NCBI RefSeq assembly: GCF_002831645.1
Contig: NZ_CP025117.1
Span: 1,805,514 to 1,869,513, forward strand
From: Olleya sp. Bg11-27
GTDB lineage: Bacteria > Bacteroidota > Bacteroidia > Flavobacteriales > Flavobacteriaceae
Direction of reading: 5' to 3'
DNA length: 64,000 nucleotides
Shown piece after piece: positions 1-9,614 of the stretch. The notes under the pieces were generated by a model that searched no databases, was not told where the DNA came from, and saw only the letters and a program-made list of their open reading frames with translations. A program made the translations under genes and the position numbers. Every line of letters begins with the position of its first letter. Position 1 is the stretch's first letter.

Positions 1-238
1 ACCAAAATAAGTAAGCAGCTATTATCGATGTATTTGTTGGGAGGTTTAAGCTTGCTTGAGAAGACGGGAGGATTTCGCAAAAAGCTTGTGATAAATTGTT
101 TTCTGCTTGATTTAAAGTGTTCCCGATTGCTGTGTAGTCATATCTTCCATTGTATTGCTGAAAGAGCGTAATATCTTGAGCATTTACATTTTGAAAGCAA
201 AGGCTTACCAGGAGAAAAGCATAACATAGGTCTTTCAT
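1..238 (-). CDS. Secreted protein, N-terminal fragment (probable T9SS type B cargo)
   Basis: This gene runs off the left edge; only its first 79 codons are present, read leftwards from ATG 238-236. The visible part has a classical signal peptide (residues 1-20, Lys near the start, hydrophobic core, VNA before Gln21), so the product is exported by Sec. The mature part begins DITLFQQYNGRYDYTAIGNT, an N-terminus I associate with very large flavobacterial proteins ending in a T9SS type B sorting domain; that end is not in the window. It starts 32 bases after the stop of the 818-residue T9SS protein on the same strand, so the three secreted genes probably form one operon. The frame and signal peptide are seen; the family call is recalled. 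Confidence 0.7.
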   Translation of the reverse strand, partial: MKDLCYAFLLVSLCFQNVNAQDITLFQQYNGRYDYTAIGNTLNQAENNLSQAFCEILPSSQASLNLPTNTSIIAAYLFW

Positions 239-270
239 TACTCAATATTCTTGCTTAAAAATACAAATTA

Positions 271-2727
271 CTATCGTTTTAAAGTGAAATGATCTTTGTA
301 AATACGACCATCCTGTAGTTTTACTGTAAACCAGTAGTCATTAGTGGGCATTGGTAAACCGTTAAAAGTGCCATCCCAACCTTGACTAGAAGGGGCGAAT
401 TGTTTTATTAATTTACCATACCTATCAAAAATTTGTATGACAGAATTAGGTTGGAATTGACTAGATACACCATAAACTTGCCAATAATCATTCTGACTGT
501 CGTTATTTGGTGTAAAGTATAGAGGGAAACCTACTACAGAAAATAATTGATCAATAGTGCCACAATCATTTTTTATATCTTTTACAGTAGCAGTATAAAA
601 TCCAGGTGAAATATTGTTAAAAATATTGCTAGATTGAAAGCCTGTGCTTTCTCCTGAAAAATCGATAAGCTCAAATTGGTACTCGCCTTCTCCTGAAGTT
701 AATACAGTAACTTGGTTATTATCAATTGTGCTGTCAACGACTATAATGTCATTGATTGTTGCAATATTCGAAGGTTCTACTGTTATCGTTCTGCTTTTTG
801 AACATCCTAAAATATTAGTTACAGTAACTACGTATGTGCCTATTGCATTAACTTCTACGTTAATCGTTGTGTCTCCTGTATTCCAATTATAATAATAATA
901 ATTGTTACTATTTCCAATAACACCTCCAGTTATACTTAGTGCTTCAGGGAAATTATTAAGGCAATATAATAGTGTTTCGTCTGCTTCAAGTTGAGGTAAT
1001 TCTAATATGGATAATGCGACTTCATTAATACCATAACAGGCATTGTCATCTTCTACTCGTACGTAGATGATTTGATTGTAAGGTGTTGTATTGTTGTAAT
1101 TATTAGGTAAAGGGTTTTGCTCTAGTAAGGCATCATTATAATTATCGTAATAATTAATATCTAAATTTGAGGGTAGTCCGTTTAAAATAGTTGTTGAAAA
1201 TTCGCTTAAATCAAACGCGTTCAGCCCATCTTCTGAGCCAACTTCATCACAAACAGGAGGTGCAATGTAATTATTAATTGAAGTTGTACTGACTTCTAAC
1301 GTTAATTCTGCCGTTTCAAAGCAACCAGTAATAGGATTGGTTACAATTGCAATTACTGTTTGAGGATTGCTAATATTACTGTAGGCTAAACTATTCAATT
1401 CATTTGTTTGTGACGTAGCATCAGTATAATTTTCGTAAAAATCAACTTGATTATTACTAGAGAAAGCATCAGTAATATCAGTGATAGCTTCATCTAAATT
1501 AAAAATAGTAAACCCATCTATAAGATCATCGTCATCACATTGAAATAATATACTATCAAATGTTGTAATTATTGGATTAACCACCAAGTTAAGTGGTGTA
1601 ATACTTATACAACCTACATCTAATGCATTTTCTACTCTAACATAAATAGTTTGCTGATTTGGTGTAGTGTTGTAAAAATTATCACTCAGCACATCAGTAT
1701 TATTCAGGGCGTTTAAGAAAGTAGAATGATATGAAAAAATATAATTTGACGCATTGCTACCACCAATTTCATTGTTTTTGCTTGATAAAATGAATAAAGA
1801 TTGTCCATTAGTATCATTCCCATCTGTGGTATCATCGCAAACTTGATAATCTGTTGGTGTTGTTATTGTTGGGCCATTTTTTATGGTTAAATTAAATGGT
1901 ACTATCGTGTAACATTCTGTAATCGTGTTGGTGACTTTAGCATATAAGGTTTGAGGGTTGCTAATATTTGTGTAAGGACTGCTTATCGCGTCGCTATTTA
2001 TATTAGCATCACTTTCACTTTCATGGTATGTAATGGTTACATTGTTTTGATTTCCTCTGATTATAGGAGTGTTTAACTCTAAATTAAAAGTTGTAATCTC
2101 GTCATCATAAGGTAGTGTCAAATCGCAATTTTCAAGTGTAATTTCATTTTGATTTATGGCGCTGTTAGCTGGGGGCTCTGCAAATTGTGCGGTTCCTGTC
2201 CATTCTAAACTAAAAGGGCTATTTCCTATAGGTCTATCTATAACTATATAATAAGAATCTCCAGCTGTGGCATTAATAGCGCTAACAAAACTGTTTCCAG
2301 CACCACCAGGACCTTCAGCCGTATCATTTGCATTTACGCTTAAACCTGTTAAGTTATTACCTTGATTTATTGCTTGTGGGTTTGTTGTAGAGCATCGGAT
2401 GGCTTGTCCAATATTTCCGCAAGTTACATTTGGACCAAAAATAAAAAAATCATAATCTTCAGTAATACTGTTACTTTCAGGAGTTAATGTGAAGGCTAAA
2501 GTACCATCATTTACCGTAGTTACTTTTAACCAGATACTGTTGTTCTCTTGACTAGAGCAGGTATTACTTCCTAATAATTCTTGTGTTCCAATGCCACTAA
2601 CGTTTAAACTAACATTGGAATTTCCACAAACTGTAATGGCTTGAGTGCAATCTGTTGGCTGCTGGCCAAACGCAAGATTAGATGTAATAAAGCAGACTAT
2701 CAGAAAGGTGTAATTTAGTGTTTTCAA
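271..2727 (-). CDS. T9SS type B sorting domain-containing protein (818 aa)
   Basis: Secreted multidomain surface protein. Residues 1-21 form a signal peptide. An N-terminal beta-sandwich-like region (about 25-180) is followed by four modules of roughly 95 residues, each opening with a CD or CDD motif plus acidic residues, carrying NPQT(L/I/V) or YNQIIYVRV near the end and a late cysteine. An Ig/PKD-like domain follows (YNWNTGDTT, GTYVVTVTN). The last 90 residues (FPLYFTPNND, DYWQVYG, IFDRYGK, GWDGTFNGLPMPTNDYWF) are the gliding motility-associated/T9SS type B C-terminal domain, which in this family directs secretion across the outer membrane. It starts one base after the stop of the 1112-residue paralogue upstream. 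The ligand or role is unknown; adhesion is a guess. Confidence 0.9.
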   Translation of the reverse strand: MKTLNYTFLIVCFITSNLAFGQQPTDCTQAITVCGNSNVSLNVSGIGTQELLGSNTCSSQENNSIWLKVTTVNDGTLAFTLTPESNSITEDYDFFIFGPNVTCGNIGQAIRCSTTNPQAINQGNNLTGLSVNANDTAEGPGGAGNSFVSAINATAGDSYYIVIDRPIGNSPFSLEWTGTAQFAEPPANSAINQNEITLENCDLTLPYDDEITTFNLELNTPIIRGNQNNVTITYHESESDANINSDAISSPYTNISNPQTLYAKVTNTITECYTIVPFNLTIKNGPTITTPTDYQVCDDTTDGNDTNGQSLFILSSKNNEIGGSNASNYIFSYHSTFLNALNNTDVLSDNFYNTTPNQQTIYVRVENALDVGCISITPLNLVVNPIITTFDSILFQCDDDDLIDGFTIFNLDEAITDITDAFSSNNQVDFYENYTDATSQTNELNSLAYSNISNPQTVIAIVTNPITGCFETAELTLEVSTTSINNYIAPPVCDEVGSEDGLNAFDLSEFSTTILNGLPSNLDINYYDNYNDALLEQNPLPNNYNNTTPYNQIIYVRVEDDNACYGINEVALSILELPQLEADETLLYCLNNFPEALSITGGVIGNSNNYYYYNWNTGDTTINVEVNAIGTYVVTVTNILGCSKSRTITVEPSNIATINDIIVVDSTIDNNQVTVLTSGEGEYQFELIDFSGESTGFQSSNIFNNISPGFYTATVKDIKNDCGTIDQLFSVVGFPLYFTPNNDSQNDYWQVYGVSSQFQPNSVIQIFDRYGKLIKQFAPSSQGWDGTFNGLPMPTNDYWFTVKLQDGRIYKDHFTLKR

Positions 2728-2728
2728 G

Positions 2729-5700
2729 TTATCGTTTTAAAGTGAAGTGATTTTTGTAAATACGGCCATCTTGCAGTTTTACAGTAAACCAGTAGTCATT
2801 AGTAGGCATAGGTAAACCATTAAAAGTACCATCCCAACCTTGACTAGAAGGAGTAAATTGGTTTAATAATTTACCAAACCTATCAAAAATTTGGATGATA
2901 GAATTAGGTTGAAATTGTGTTGATACTCCATATACTTGCCAATAATCGTTGTGACCATCATTATTTGGTGTAAAATATAAAGGGAAACCTATTACAGAAA
3001 ATAATTGATTAACTATTCCACAATTATTTTTCATGTCTTTTACATTTACTGTATATATACCTGGTTTAACATTGGTAAATATATTACTAGACTGAAACCC
3101 TGTTGACATATTTTCTGCATTTAGTAATTCAAAAAAATAGTCACCCTCACCTGACGTAATAATGGTTATGACGTTGTTATTTGGGCTTCCGTCAATGACT
3201 TCTATATTTTCAATGGTTGCTATATTTGAATTTTCTACAATAATAGTTTTAGTTTTTTGGCAGCCGTCTAGTGTTGTTGCTGTAACAGTATAAGTTCCTG
3301 CTGAATTTATATCAATTGTAGCTGTAGTTTCATTTGTTGACCAAGTATAATAATAGTTACTATTTAATGGTGCAGAAGATGTTAATTGTATAGTGTCAGG
3401 AAATTCATTTATACAATAAAAAATAGTTTCGTCTTCTGATAATTGAGGCAATGGATTTATGGTTAGTAAGACTTCGCTTATTCCATAGCATGCATTATTA
3501 TTTTCTGCTCTAGCATAAATTATTTGATTATATGCTGTTGTATTATTGTATAATAGGGGTAGTGTGTTGGCTTCTATTAATGCATCGTTATAAGATTCGT
3601 AATAATTAATAGTAATTCCAGTAGGAAGACCGCTTAAAATTTCTGTAGAAAAATCGTCTAGATTAAAAGTGTTCATACCATCTTCTGATCCTAGTTCATC
3701 ACAAACGGGAGGTGCTATGTAGTTGTTAGTTTGAGTGGTGCTTACTTCTAATATTAATTCGCTTATTGATTTACAATTCGTAATGGTGTTGGTAACGACA
3801 GAATAAACGGATTGAGGGTTTGTTACATTGTTATAAGCATTACCGTCTATTGGGGTCGTTTCTGCGAGGGCATTGGGCAAAGTTGCATAAAAAACGGTAG
3901 TTACATTTGGTGCGCTGTTAGTAATGTTTGAAGTGATTTGGTTTAAATTAAAAGTGGTTAGCCCATCAGGCATGCCATCTTGGTCACATTGGTAAAGCAG
4001 TTGGTCAAAAGCTAAAGGAACTGGGTTTATGTTTATATTAAAACTATGGGTATCAAAACAATCTCTGTTATTTGTATTTTCTAATCTAACAAAAATAGTT
4101 TGGTTAAATGGCGTCGTATTATAATAATAATAAGGTAAAGGATTGGCTCCTAAGTTAGCATCATCTTGTGAAATATGATAAGAAATGGTATAAGTGGTTG
4201 TACTCTGAGCATTATAAACTTGGTTATCGTAATTTGATAAATCTATTGTGGTTTGACCATTGGTGTCATCTCCGTCAGAGCTGTCATCACAAGCAATATA
4301 GTCAGTTAAAACACCTATTGTAGGCGAGCTAGAAACCGTAATGTTAAAATTAGTAGTGTCATAACAATTAGGGTTAAGACGATTAAAAACTCTTACGAAT
4401 ATTGTTTCTTGAGGATTAGTATTACTATACAGGTTAACTATTTGATTTTGATCTAAATCGGCGTCTACTTGGGTTAAATAATATTTAACTAAGTAAGTGT
4501 CTGGGTCTTGACCATTTAATATTGTTGTGTTTTGTAAGGAAAGGATAAAAGCTGATATTAAGTCATTATTATCATCACAAATAATTAGGTCATTTGGTTG
4601 TGTAGCTATCGGTATGTCAAAATAAGTAACAATAGCTTGACCTTCTTTTGTATCACAGCCGCCATTATTTAAATCTATTAATACTTCGTAATTACCACTT
4701 TCTGTAATTGATAATTCATTTGGGATTGCGGGTGTTGTGATTGCGACTCCATCTTTAGTCCAAGTATAAATAGCGCCAGGGACCGCTTCTGCAATTAAAG
4801 TATAATCATCACCAGTACACAAGGGTAAATTAGTAGTATTTGATGTGTCTGTTGGTATTATGTCTGTTTTTTCTGAGAAAAAAGAAGTTATAAAAGGTGG
4901 AAGTCCTTGTCTAGACGATCGTCCATTTAGATTTATGGTGGCATGTTGATAATCTGATGCTAGTCCTAAGTTGTTTGGATTATTTATAACACTTAAAAAA
5001 GGAGTTCCTTGATAATAAGTGGCACTTAAGGATCTATATATTTTGCCATCGGGACCTAGTTGTAAAGCACTTCTGTACATTACTCTTTGATCTAAAACCT
5101 GTTCTGTAGCTCTAATATTGCTTGCTGTTAAATCATATTGAATTAAAGTACCGTATTGATTGCTAGAGGTCGACAAATCTGTAGAATCATAATAAGTAGT
5201 GACGTATAGGACTTGATTGTTTGGAGAGAATTCTAGCCCATAAGGAGATTGAGGTTTTCCAGCTGGCGCTATCCTTGTACTTATTTGTTGAGGGTTACTG
5301 ACTATTCCTGTAGTTGTATCAAAATCAAAAAGATAGAGGCCTTCTGCGACATTAGCACAGGCTAATTTAGTTCCGTCAGGTGAAAATTTAAGATACCCTC
5401 TTGTCTCTGATATTGAAAAAGGTAAGGTAGATACTATTGGGCTTGAACTTACACCTGATCCAGCGCTTACTTCAAAAGCATAAAAAGTATTATTATTGTC
5501 GTTTACGGCATTAGTATTTGTAAGAGCATCAGAATCGGCATAAGTAACTACCCATATGTTTTGGGACTGACAATCTTTTAAAACAGCACTTACTTTTTCG
5601 GAAGCTTTATTTAATAACAATTGATTTTTGAAAATAACTGCACCAAAACCATTATTTAAAGTCATGTCTACCGTAGAGTAGTTGAATCCATTGTCTGGTG

Positions 5701-6067
5701 TAAATTGAAAATCAGTGTCCTGAGTAAAAATATAATAGAGGTTTGAATTTCCAGGTTTGGGTATGATTATCGCAGATTGCGTACTAGATTGATTACCGAA
5801 TAGGCCTGTGCCATTTGGCATAATATTATGTTGTCTATCGTAAACATTTTCACCATTAGTATAAAACAATAGGTTACCAGAACTATCAGAAATACTAGTA
5901 CACCCCTCTTCCGTAGATAATAGGCCATCGGTTAATGCAGTGATAGCATTTGTGTTGGTGCTAAAATTAATACCCGCGTTACTCCCAAAATACCAATTCG
6001 CTGCTTCATTTTGCGCAACTGTAATGTAGTTACAAAGTAGTATAGCAATGAGTATTATTCTTTTCAT
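2729..6067 (-). CDS. T9SS type B sorting domain-containing protein with beta-propeller-like N-terminus (1112 aa)
   Basis: Exported surface protein with a signal peptide at residues 1-18. Residues about 20-400 look like a beta-propeller (repeated GYLKFSPDGTKLACA and YGLEFSPNNQVLYVTTYY strands, PDGKIYRS). An Ig/PKD-like domain follows (about 415-510, AIYTWTKDGVAITTP), then four CD(D/E)-led modules of about 95 residues, another Ig-like domain and the type B sorting domain ending HFTLKR. The second half is closely similar to the 818-residue gene next door, including near-identical sorting domains, so the pair arose by duplication and one copy gained or lost the propeller. It is the first gene of the leftward secreted-protein operon; the next gene starts after one intervening base. 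Substrate or binding target is not evident. Confidence 0.9.
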   Translation of the reverse strand: MKRIILIAILLCNYITVAQNEAANWYFGSNAGINFSTNTNAITALTDGLLSTEEGCTSISDSSGNLLFYTNGENVYDRQHNIMPNGTGLFGNQSSTQSAIIIPKPGNSNLYYIFTQDTDFQFTPDNGFNYSTVDMTLNNGFGAVIFKNQLLLNKASEKVSAVLKDCQSQNIWVVTYADSDALTNTNAVNDNNNTFYAFEVSAGSGVSSSPIVSTLPFSISETRGYLKFSPDGTKLACANVAEGLYLFDFDTTTGIVSNPQQISTRIAPAGKPQSPYGLEFSPNNQVLYVTTYYDSTDLSTSSNQYGTLIQYDLTASNIRATEQVLDQRVMYRSALQLGPDGKIYRSLSATYYQGTPFLSVINNPNNLGLASDYQHATINLNGRSSRQGLPPFITSFFSEKTDIIPTDTSNTTNLPLCTGDDYTLIAEAVPGAIYTWTKDGVAITTPAIPNELSITESGNYEVLIDLNNGGCDTKEGQAIVTYFDIPIATQPNDLIICDDNNDLISAFILSLQNTTILNGQDPDTYLVKYYLTQVDADLDQNQIVNLYSNTNPQETIFVRVFNRLNPNCYDTTNFNITVSSSPTIGVLTDYIACDDSSDGDDTNGQTTIDLSNYDNQVYNAQSTTTYTISYHISQDDANLGANPLPYYYYNTTPFNQTIFVRLENTNNRDCFDTHSFNININPVPLAFDQLLYQCDQDGMPDGLTTFNLNQITSNITNSAPNVTTVFYATLPNALAETTPIDGNAYNNVTNPQSVYSVVTNTITNCKSISELILEVSTTQTNNYIAPPVCDELGSEDGMNTFNLDDFSTEILSGLPTGITINYYESYNDALIEANTLPLLYNNTTAYNQIIYARAENNNACYGISEVLLTINPLPQLSEDETIFYCINEFPDTIQLTSSAPLNSNYYYTWSTNETTATIDINSAGTYTVTATTLDGCQKTKTIIVENSNIATIENIEVIDGSPNNNVITIITSGEGDYFFELLNAENMSTGFQSSNIFTNVKPGIYTVNVKDMKNNCGIVNQLFSVIGFPLYFTPNNDGHNDYWQVYGVSTQFQPNSIIQIFDRFGKLLNQFTPSSQGWDGTFNGLPMPTNDYWFTVKLQDGRIYKNHFTLKR

Positions 6068-6145
6068 ATTTTTATAACGATAGCTAGTAAAGATATGAAA
6101 AGAATATTTTTTAATTTAAATATTTAGTATTAAAAGAGAATTAGG

Positions 6146-6970
6146 TTATAAGTCTCTTTTTTGTAATAACTTATAGGACCAGTATACAAATAGAATAGTC
6201 CATACTAAAACAATAGCTATTTCATTCCAATGTACTGCATAGTCATAAAGTAGTTCTGTTTTTTCAGGAGATTTCATTAAAACAATACGTCTAAAAGGTT
6301 CGTCAATTAGTTTCCACATCGATTTTAAGGGGAAGTAATTTTGAATATTAGTAGCTATTTCGTCGTTGTAATTTTTTGCAATTACGGCATATAGAATCCA
6401 TTCTATTATAAATATGATAAACATAAAACCGAGTGCAAAGGCAGATCGTTTTATTAATACCGCTAGAAATAAGCATAAACTGAAAAAGCCAACTAGTTTT
6501 ACAAAATAGGCTAGTAGGAATATAATTTCACTATGCATATAATAAGCTTCTGTATCTCCAGAATAATATAACCCAATACATAACGTGATTAGTCCAATTA
6601 AAAGTGTTGATACTAGCGCAAAGAAAACGATGGCAATAAATTTGGATAAAATAAATTCCTTTTTGCTTAAACCGTCAATCAGGTTTTGTTTAATGGTTTT
6701 ATTACTATACTCATTACCAATCATACTAACTACAACAATAGCGAAAAACAGTTTAAATTGAGCTGTAAAAAAGGTGGTGATGTGCCAAATGTAAGGGAAG
6801 TCAAAAATACCAACACTTCCTAAATCTATCGTGAACAGTCCAAAGAAGTTGATTTTAAAGGACGATAATAAGATTATAAAAAAGGGCAGTATAAAAGAAA
6901 AAAAGATAAGTATTTTACTACTTCTGTTTTCTAGTAATTTTTGTAATTCTATGGATAATAGTCGAAACAT
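6146..6970 (-). CDS. ABC transporter permease (ABC-2 type)
   Basis: Membrane subunit of an ABC-2 type exporter. About six hydrophobic segments are visible: residues 20-38, a re-entrant or second helix near 65-90, then helices near 108-132, 150-172, 176-198 and 250-270. The cytoplasmic loop with GNEYSNKTIKQNLIDGLSK is typical of ABC-2 permeases of the NatB/BcrB kind, where it couples to the ATPase. The gene lies 24 bases downstream of the ATP-binding subunit on the same strand, so the two should be co-transcribed and form one complex. Length (274 aa) is normal. Substrate cannot be read from sequence; relatives export ions, bacitracin-like peptides or are implicated in gliding. Confidence 0.85.
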   Translation of the reverse strand: MFRLLSIELQKLLENRSSKILIFFSFILPFFIILLSSFKINFFGLFTIDLGSVGIFDFPYIWHITTFFTAQFKLFFAIVVVSMIGNEYSNKTIKQNLIDGLSKKEFILSKFIAIVFFALVSTLLIGLITLCIGLYYSGDTEAYYMHSEIIFLLAYFVKLVGFFSLCLFLAVLIKRSAFALGFMFIIFIIEWILYAVIAKNYNDEIATNIQNYFPLKSMWKLIDEPFRRIVLMKSPEKTELLYDYAVHWNEIAIVLVWTILFVYWSYKLLQKRDL

Positions 6971-6994
6971 GATTGCGGTTTGTTTGGATAGTGG

Positions 6995-7903
6995 TTAGTT
7001 AGCGTCGTTTAGATCGTCTGTAAGTTGAAGGAATTGTTCTTCTAAGCTTTCTTTTCTCAATACTAAATGAGATAATAGAATGCCTTTTTCTAATAGCTCT
7101 TTGTTAAAAGCAGCAGCCGACATTGGTTGCTCTATAAAAGCAGTTATTAATCCATCCACAATTTTTGTGTTTTTAATATTTGGATGTGCTTCTAAATAAT
7201 TGATTAACAGCGCTGTGTTTTCGCATTTTAATTCAAAAAAGCCATTACTAGAAATCATTTGGTCTACAGGACCTTCATATAATTTTTCTCCTTTTCTAAG
7301 AACCACAACATGCGAGCAAACTTTTTCTACCTCGTCTAATAAATGCGAGGCTAATAAAATAGTTGTCCCTTGGCTCGCTATATCTTGTATTATAGCTCTA
7401 ATTTGATGGATCCCTTGAGGGTCTAAACCATTGGTGGGCTCGTCTAAAATTAATATTTCAGGATCGTTAAGTAAAGCAGATGCTATGGCTAGACGTTGTT
7501 TCATCCCTAAAGAAAACGTTTTAAACTGACTGTCTTTTCGGTCCAGTAGACCAACTAACTCTAGTTTTTCGTTAATTTTATCCTCACCAATACCCTTAAT
7601 TTTACAAACTAATTTTAAGTTTTTGTAAGCTGACATGTAAGGATAAAAATTAGGGCGCTCAATGATGGCACCCACTCTTTTTAGCGCATCATGCGTTGAG
7701 GTGTTATCGCCAAACCAACTAAAGTTTCCGCTTGTGGCATTAACAACATTTAATGTGATACCTAAAGTAGTTGATTTTCCACTTCCGTTAGGGCCTAAAA
7801 TGCCGTATACATTACCTTTTTCAATAGTAAAAGATAGATTATTGACGGCTGTTAAATTGCCATACTTTTTAGTAAGATTACTAATGCTAAGAATAGTTTC
7901 CAA
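6995..7903 (-). CDS. ABC transporter ATP-binding protein
   Basis: Nucleotide-binding subunit of an ABC-2 type exporter. Walker A is GPNGSGKST (residues 37-45), the signature is SLGMKQR (131-137) and Walker B with its catalytic Glu is LILDEP (151-156), followed by the D-loop NGLDP; the switch His lies in LLASHLLDEVE. The C-terminal 80 residues form the extra domain common in CcmA/NatA-like ATPases. All catalytic residues are present, so it should hydrolyse ATP. The permease gene follows after 24 bases. The start ATG at 7903 agrees with the normal N-terminus METILSISNLTKKYG. The divergent gene on the plus strand begins about 100 bases away. Confidence 0.93.
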   Translation of the reverse strand: METILSISNLTKKYGNLTAVNNLSFTIEKGNVYGILGPNGSGKSTTLGITLNVVNATSGNFSWFGDNTSTHDALKRVGAIIERPNFYPYMSAYKNLKLVCKIKGIGEDKINEKLELVGLLDRKDSQFKTFSLGMKQRLAIASALLNDPEILILDEPTNGLDPQGIHQIRAIIQDIASQGTTILLASHLLDEVEKVCSHVVVLRKGEKLYEGPVDQMISSNGFFELKCENTALLINYLEAHPNIKNTKIVDGLITAFIEQPMSAAAFNKELLEKGILLSHLVLRKESLEEQFLQLTDDLNDAN

Positions 7904-7978
7904 GATGTGTGGTTTTTTGATTGGTTTAATAGTAAGACGATAGATTGTTAAAAATGTTACAAATTAAAATATAGTTTA

Positions 7979-7986
7979 TAAATTTG
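7979..7986 (+). promoter_or_regulatory. -7 promoter element TAAATTTG
   Basis: This matches the Bacteroidota sigma-A -7 consensus TAnnTTTG. It lies 15 bases before ATG 8002. The in-frame TTG at 7984 is the last three bases of this element and would precede the transcript start, so ATG 8002 is the start of the downstream gene. No good -33 TTG is seen at the usual spacing. Confidence 0.5.
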
Positions 7987-8001
7987 AGAACAGATAAATT
8001 T

Positions 8002-9060
8002 ATGAAAGATTTAAAAATTTCGAAGAAAAAACCGTCTTACCCAATTAGCGATAGATTGAATAAATATTTAACAGAGTACAACAGAAACTCTAAAATAACT
8101 ATTTTATATGACGATTTATTGCGTTTTCAGGGCGCCATAACGGTTTATGATAAAGATGATAATGATACGCTTTGGGTACGTGTGTATTTTAGCGAATTTG
8201 ATAGAGAAGAAATTGATCTTAGTTTAAAGAAGGTTTACAGTAGACTCCATTCTGATGGTAATGTCACTGCTAACGCTTATTTAAATATTGATGCCATAGA
8301 CTATTGTACTTTTGGAAATTCTAAGCCCTTTAGAATAAAAATCAGGAATATTATAAATGATAATTACACCTATTTTTATGTCAAAAAAGCGGATGCTTCG
8401 CGTATTTATGGTTTAGAGTTAGAGCAAATGCTATCTCCATATCAGTTAAATTTTATGGTGCATGGTAATACTTTAATAGAAGAACATATTGCAGGAATAC
8501 CTGGTGATGAATTTATAAAAAATAATTTACCAGATTGTTCAGAGCGAGAAAAATCCCAAATAGCAAAAGAGTTTGTTAAATTTAACGAACGTTGTATGAT
8601 TAGATTACTTGGAGATATGCGTTCTTATAATTACGTAATTGTACCTACTCATGATTTTGATCACGTAGTGTTTAAAATTAGAGCTATAGATTTTGATCAA
8701 CAATGCTACGAAGGAAAGTTTAATGTGTATAGACCTCAATTTTTTAAAGAAAATTTAAAATTAGTGCAACTAGTAGCTAAAAAATTTAAACAGGGTTCTA
8801 TTGATCAATATAAAGTTGAAGAGCGTTCAATTGTTGCAAAGCGTATGATCAGTTATAACGATCGTATTGCACAATTACTAGATTGTATGGTGCATGATAA
8901 AATATCTAATAAAGCCAATGTAGAACTTCTAAAATCCAAAATATATGATCATACGCTGGATTTAGAATTTAAGAAAAGTAAAAATATGGGTGAAATTTTG
9001 AAAAATGCTTTAAACTTTGTCAAGCGTAATTATGAAGATATGAATACTCAGGATTTTTAG
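8002..9060 (+). CDS. Conserved hypothetical protein with kinase-like motifs (352 aa)
   Basis: I do not recognise a named family. The order of motifs recalls the protein kinase/aminoglycoside phosphotransferase fold: a beta-strand lysine in YFYVKKAD (about 125-131), a helix with GLELEQML (137-144), a hinge-like EEHIAGIPGDEF (160-171), a catalytic-loop-like LGDMRSYNY (203-211; Asp205 and Asn210 in HxD..N-like spacing) and a DFG-like AIDFDQQ (228-234). A glycine-rich loop is not obvious. No signal peptide or membrane segment, so it is cytoplasmic. Start chosen at ATG 8002 because the upstream TTG at 7984 lies inside the -7 box. Its 3' end overlaps by four bases the convergent gene at 9057. The kinase-fold idea is inference. 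Confidence 0.75.
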   Translation: MKDLKISKKKPSYPISDRLNKYLTEYNRNSKITILYDDLLRFQGAITVYDKDDNDTLWVRVYFSEFDREEIDLSLKKVYSRLHSDGNVTANAYLNIDAIDYCTFGNSKPFRIKIRNIINDNYTYFYVKKADASRIYGLELEQMLSPYQLNFMVHGNTLIEEHIAGIPGDEFIKNNLPDCSEREKSQIAKEFVKFNERCMIRLLGDMRSYNYVIVPTHDFDHVVFKIRAIDFDQQCYEGKFNVYRPQFFKENLKLVQLVAKKFKQGSIDQYKVEERSIVAKRMISYNDRIAQLLDCMVHDKISNKANVELLKSKIYDHTLDLEFKKSKNMGEILKNALNFVKRNYEDMNTQDF

Positions 9061-9575
9061 TTCCAGTTTTCTTCAAAGTCTAAATTATCGTAATCGTCAA
9101 TATTAAAATCATCATCTTCTAAATCGTCTTCAAATTCATCTTTTTCTGCTTCAAACACCTTTTCAGGTGCTTCAGTAGGAACTTGACCTTGGACGTACAT
9201 CAGATTAGGATAATCTACACCTTCCGCAACTTCAACGATTTCAGCTAATTCTACAAAAAAGGTCCACATACTCATGAAGTCGTAAACGTAAATTAGTTTT
9301 GTTTGGTCTTCGTGCACAGTGTCAGAAAGTGATGTTTCATTCATCAATCTAACTTCGTTTAAGCCATCACTCATATCAAAAAGACTAATTTCTGCGCCTT
9401 GATTCCACTCGTCATCACTTAAATAAAAAGAAGCCATTTCATTACCTTCAAAGCCAAAACATTGTGTGATAACGTTATGTAGATCTTCCATGGTGTCATT
9501 TTCGCGCATTTCAAAATCTCTAAAGATATCTTCTTTAGTATCGTTGTCTAGTATAACTCTGAATCTGTAAATCAT
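9057..9575 (-). CDS. IS1096 passenger TnpR/plasmid pRiA4b ORF-3 family protein
   Basis: A 172-residue cytoplasmic protein beginning MIYRFRVILDNDTKEDIFRDF, with the YRF(R)V..D(N)...IWR-like opening and FGF(E)...MASFYLSDDEW segment of the pRiA4b ORF-3-like fold (IS1096 element passenger TnpR family). Despite the name, chromosomal copies are not linked to transposons and their function is unknown; no insertion sequence is visible here. The last 40 residues are very acidic (EDDLEDDDFNIDDYDNLDFEENW), which is unusual for a nucleic-acid-binding protein. The end overlaps by four bases the convergent upstream-strand gene. It is separated from heme A synthase by 39 bases but reads in the same direction away from it. 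Confidence 0.8.
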   Translation of the reverse strand: MIYRFRVILDNDTKEDIFRDFEMRENDTMEDLHNVITQCFGFEGNEMASFYLSDDEWNQGAEISLFDMSDGLNEVRLMNETSLSDTVHEDQTKLIYVYDFMSMWTFFVELAEIVEVAEGVDYPNLMYVQGQVPTEAPEKVFEAEKDEFEDDLEDDDFNIDDYDNLDFEENWN

Positions 9576-9614
9576 AATAAAAAAATAAGGGTGTAAAGAT
9601 AATGCTTTTAGCTG

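Noticed and set aside
9057..9575. Reading the TnpR/pRiA4b-like gene as evidence of a transposon or plasmid
   Set aside because: No inverted repeats, transposase or target duplication nearby; chromosomal copies of this family are common and not mobile.
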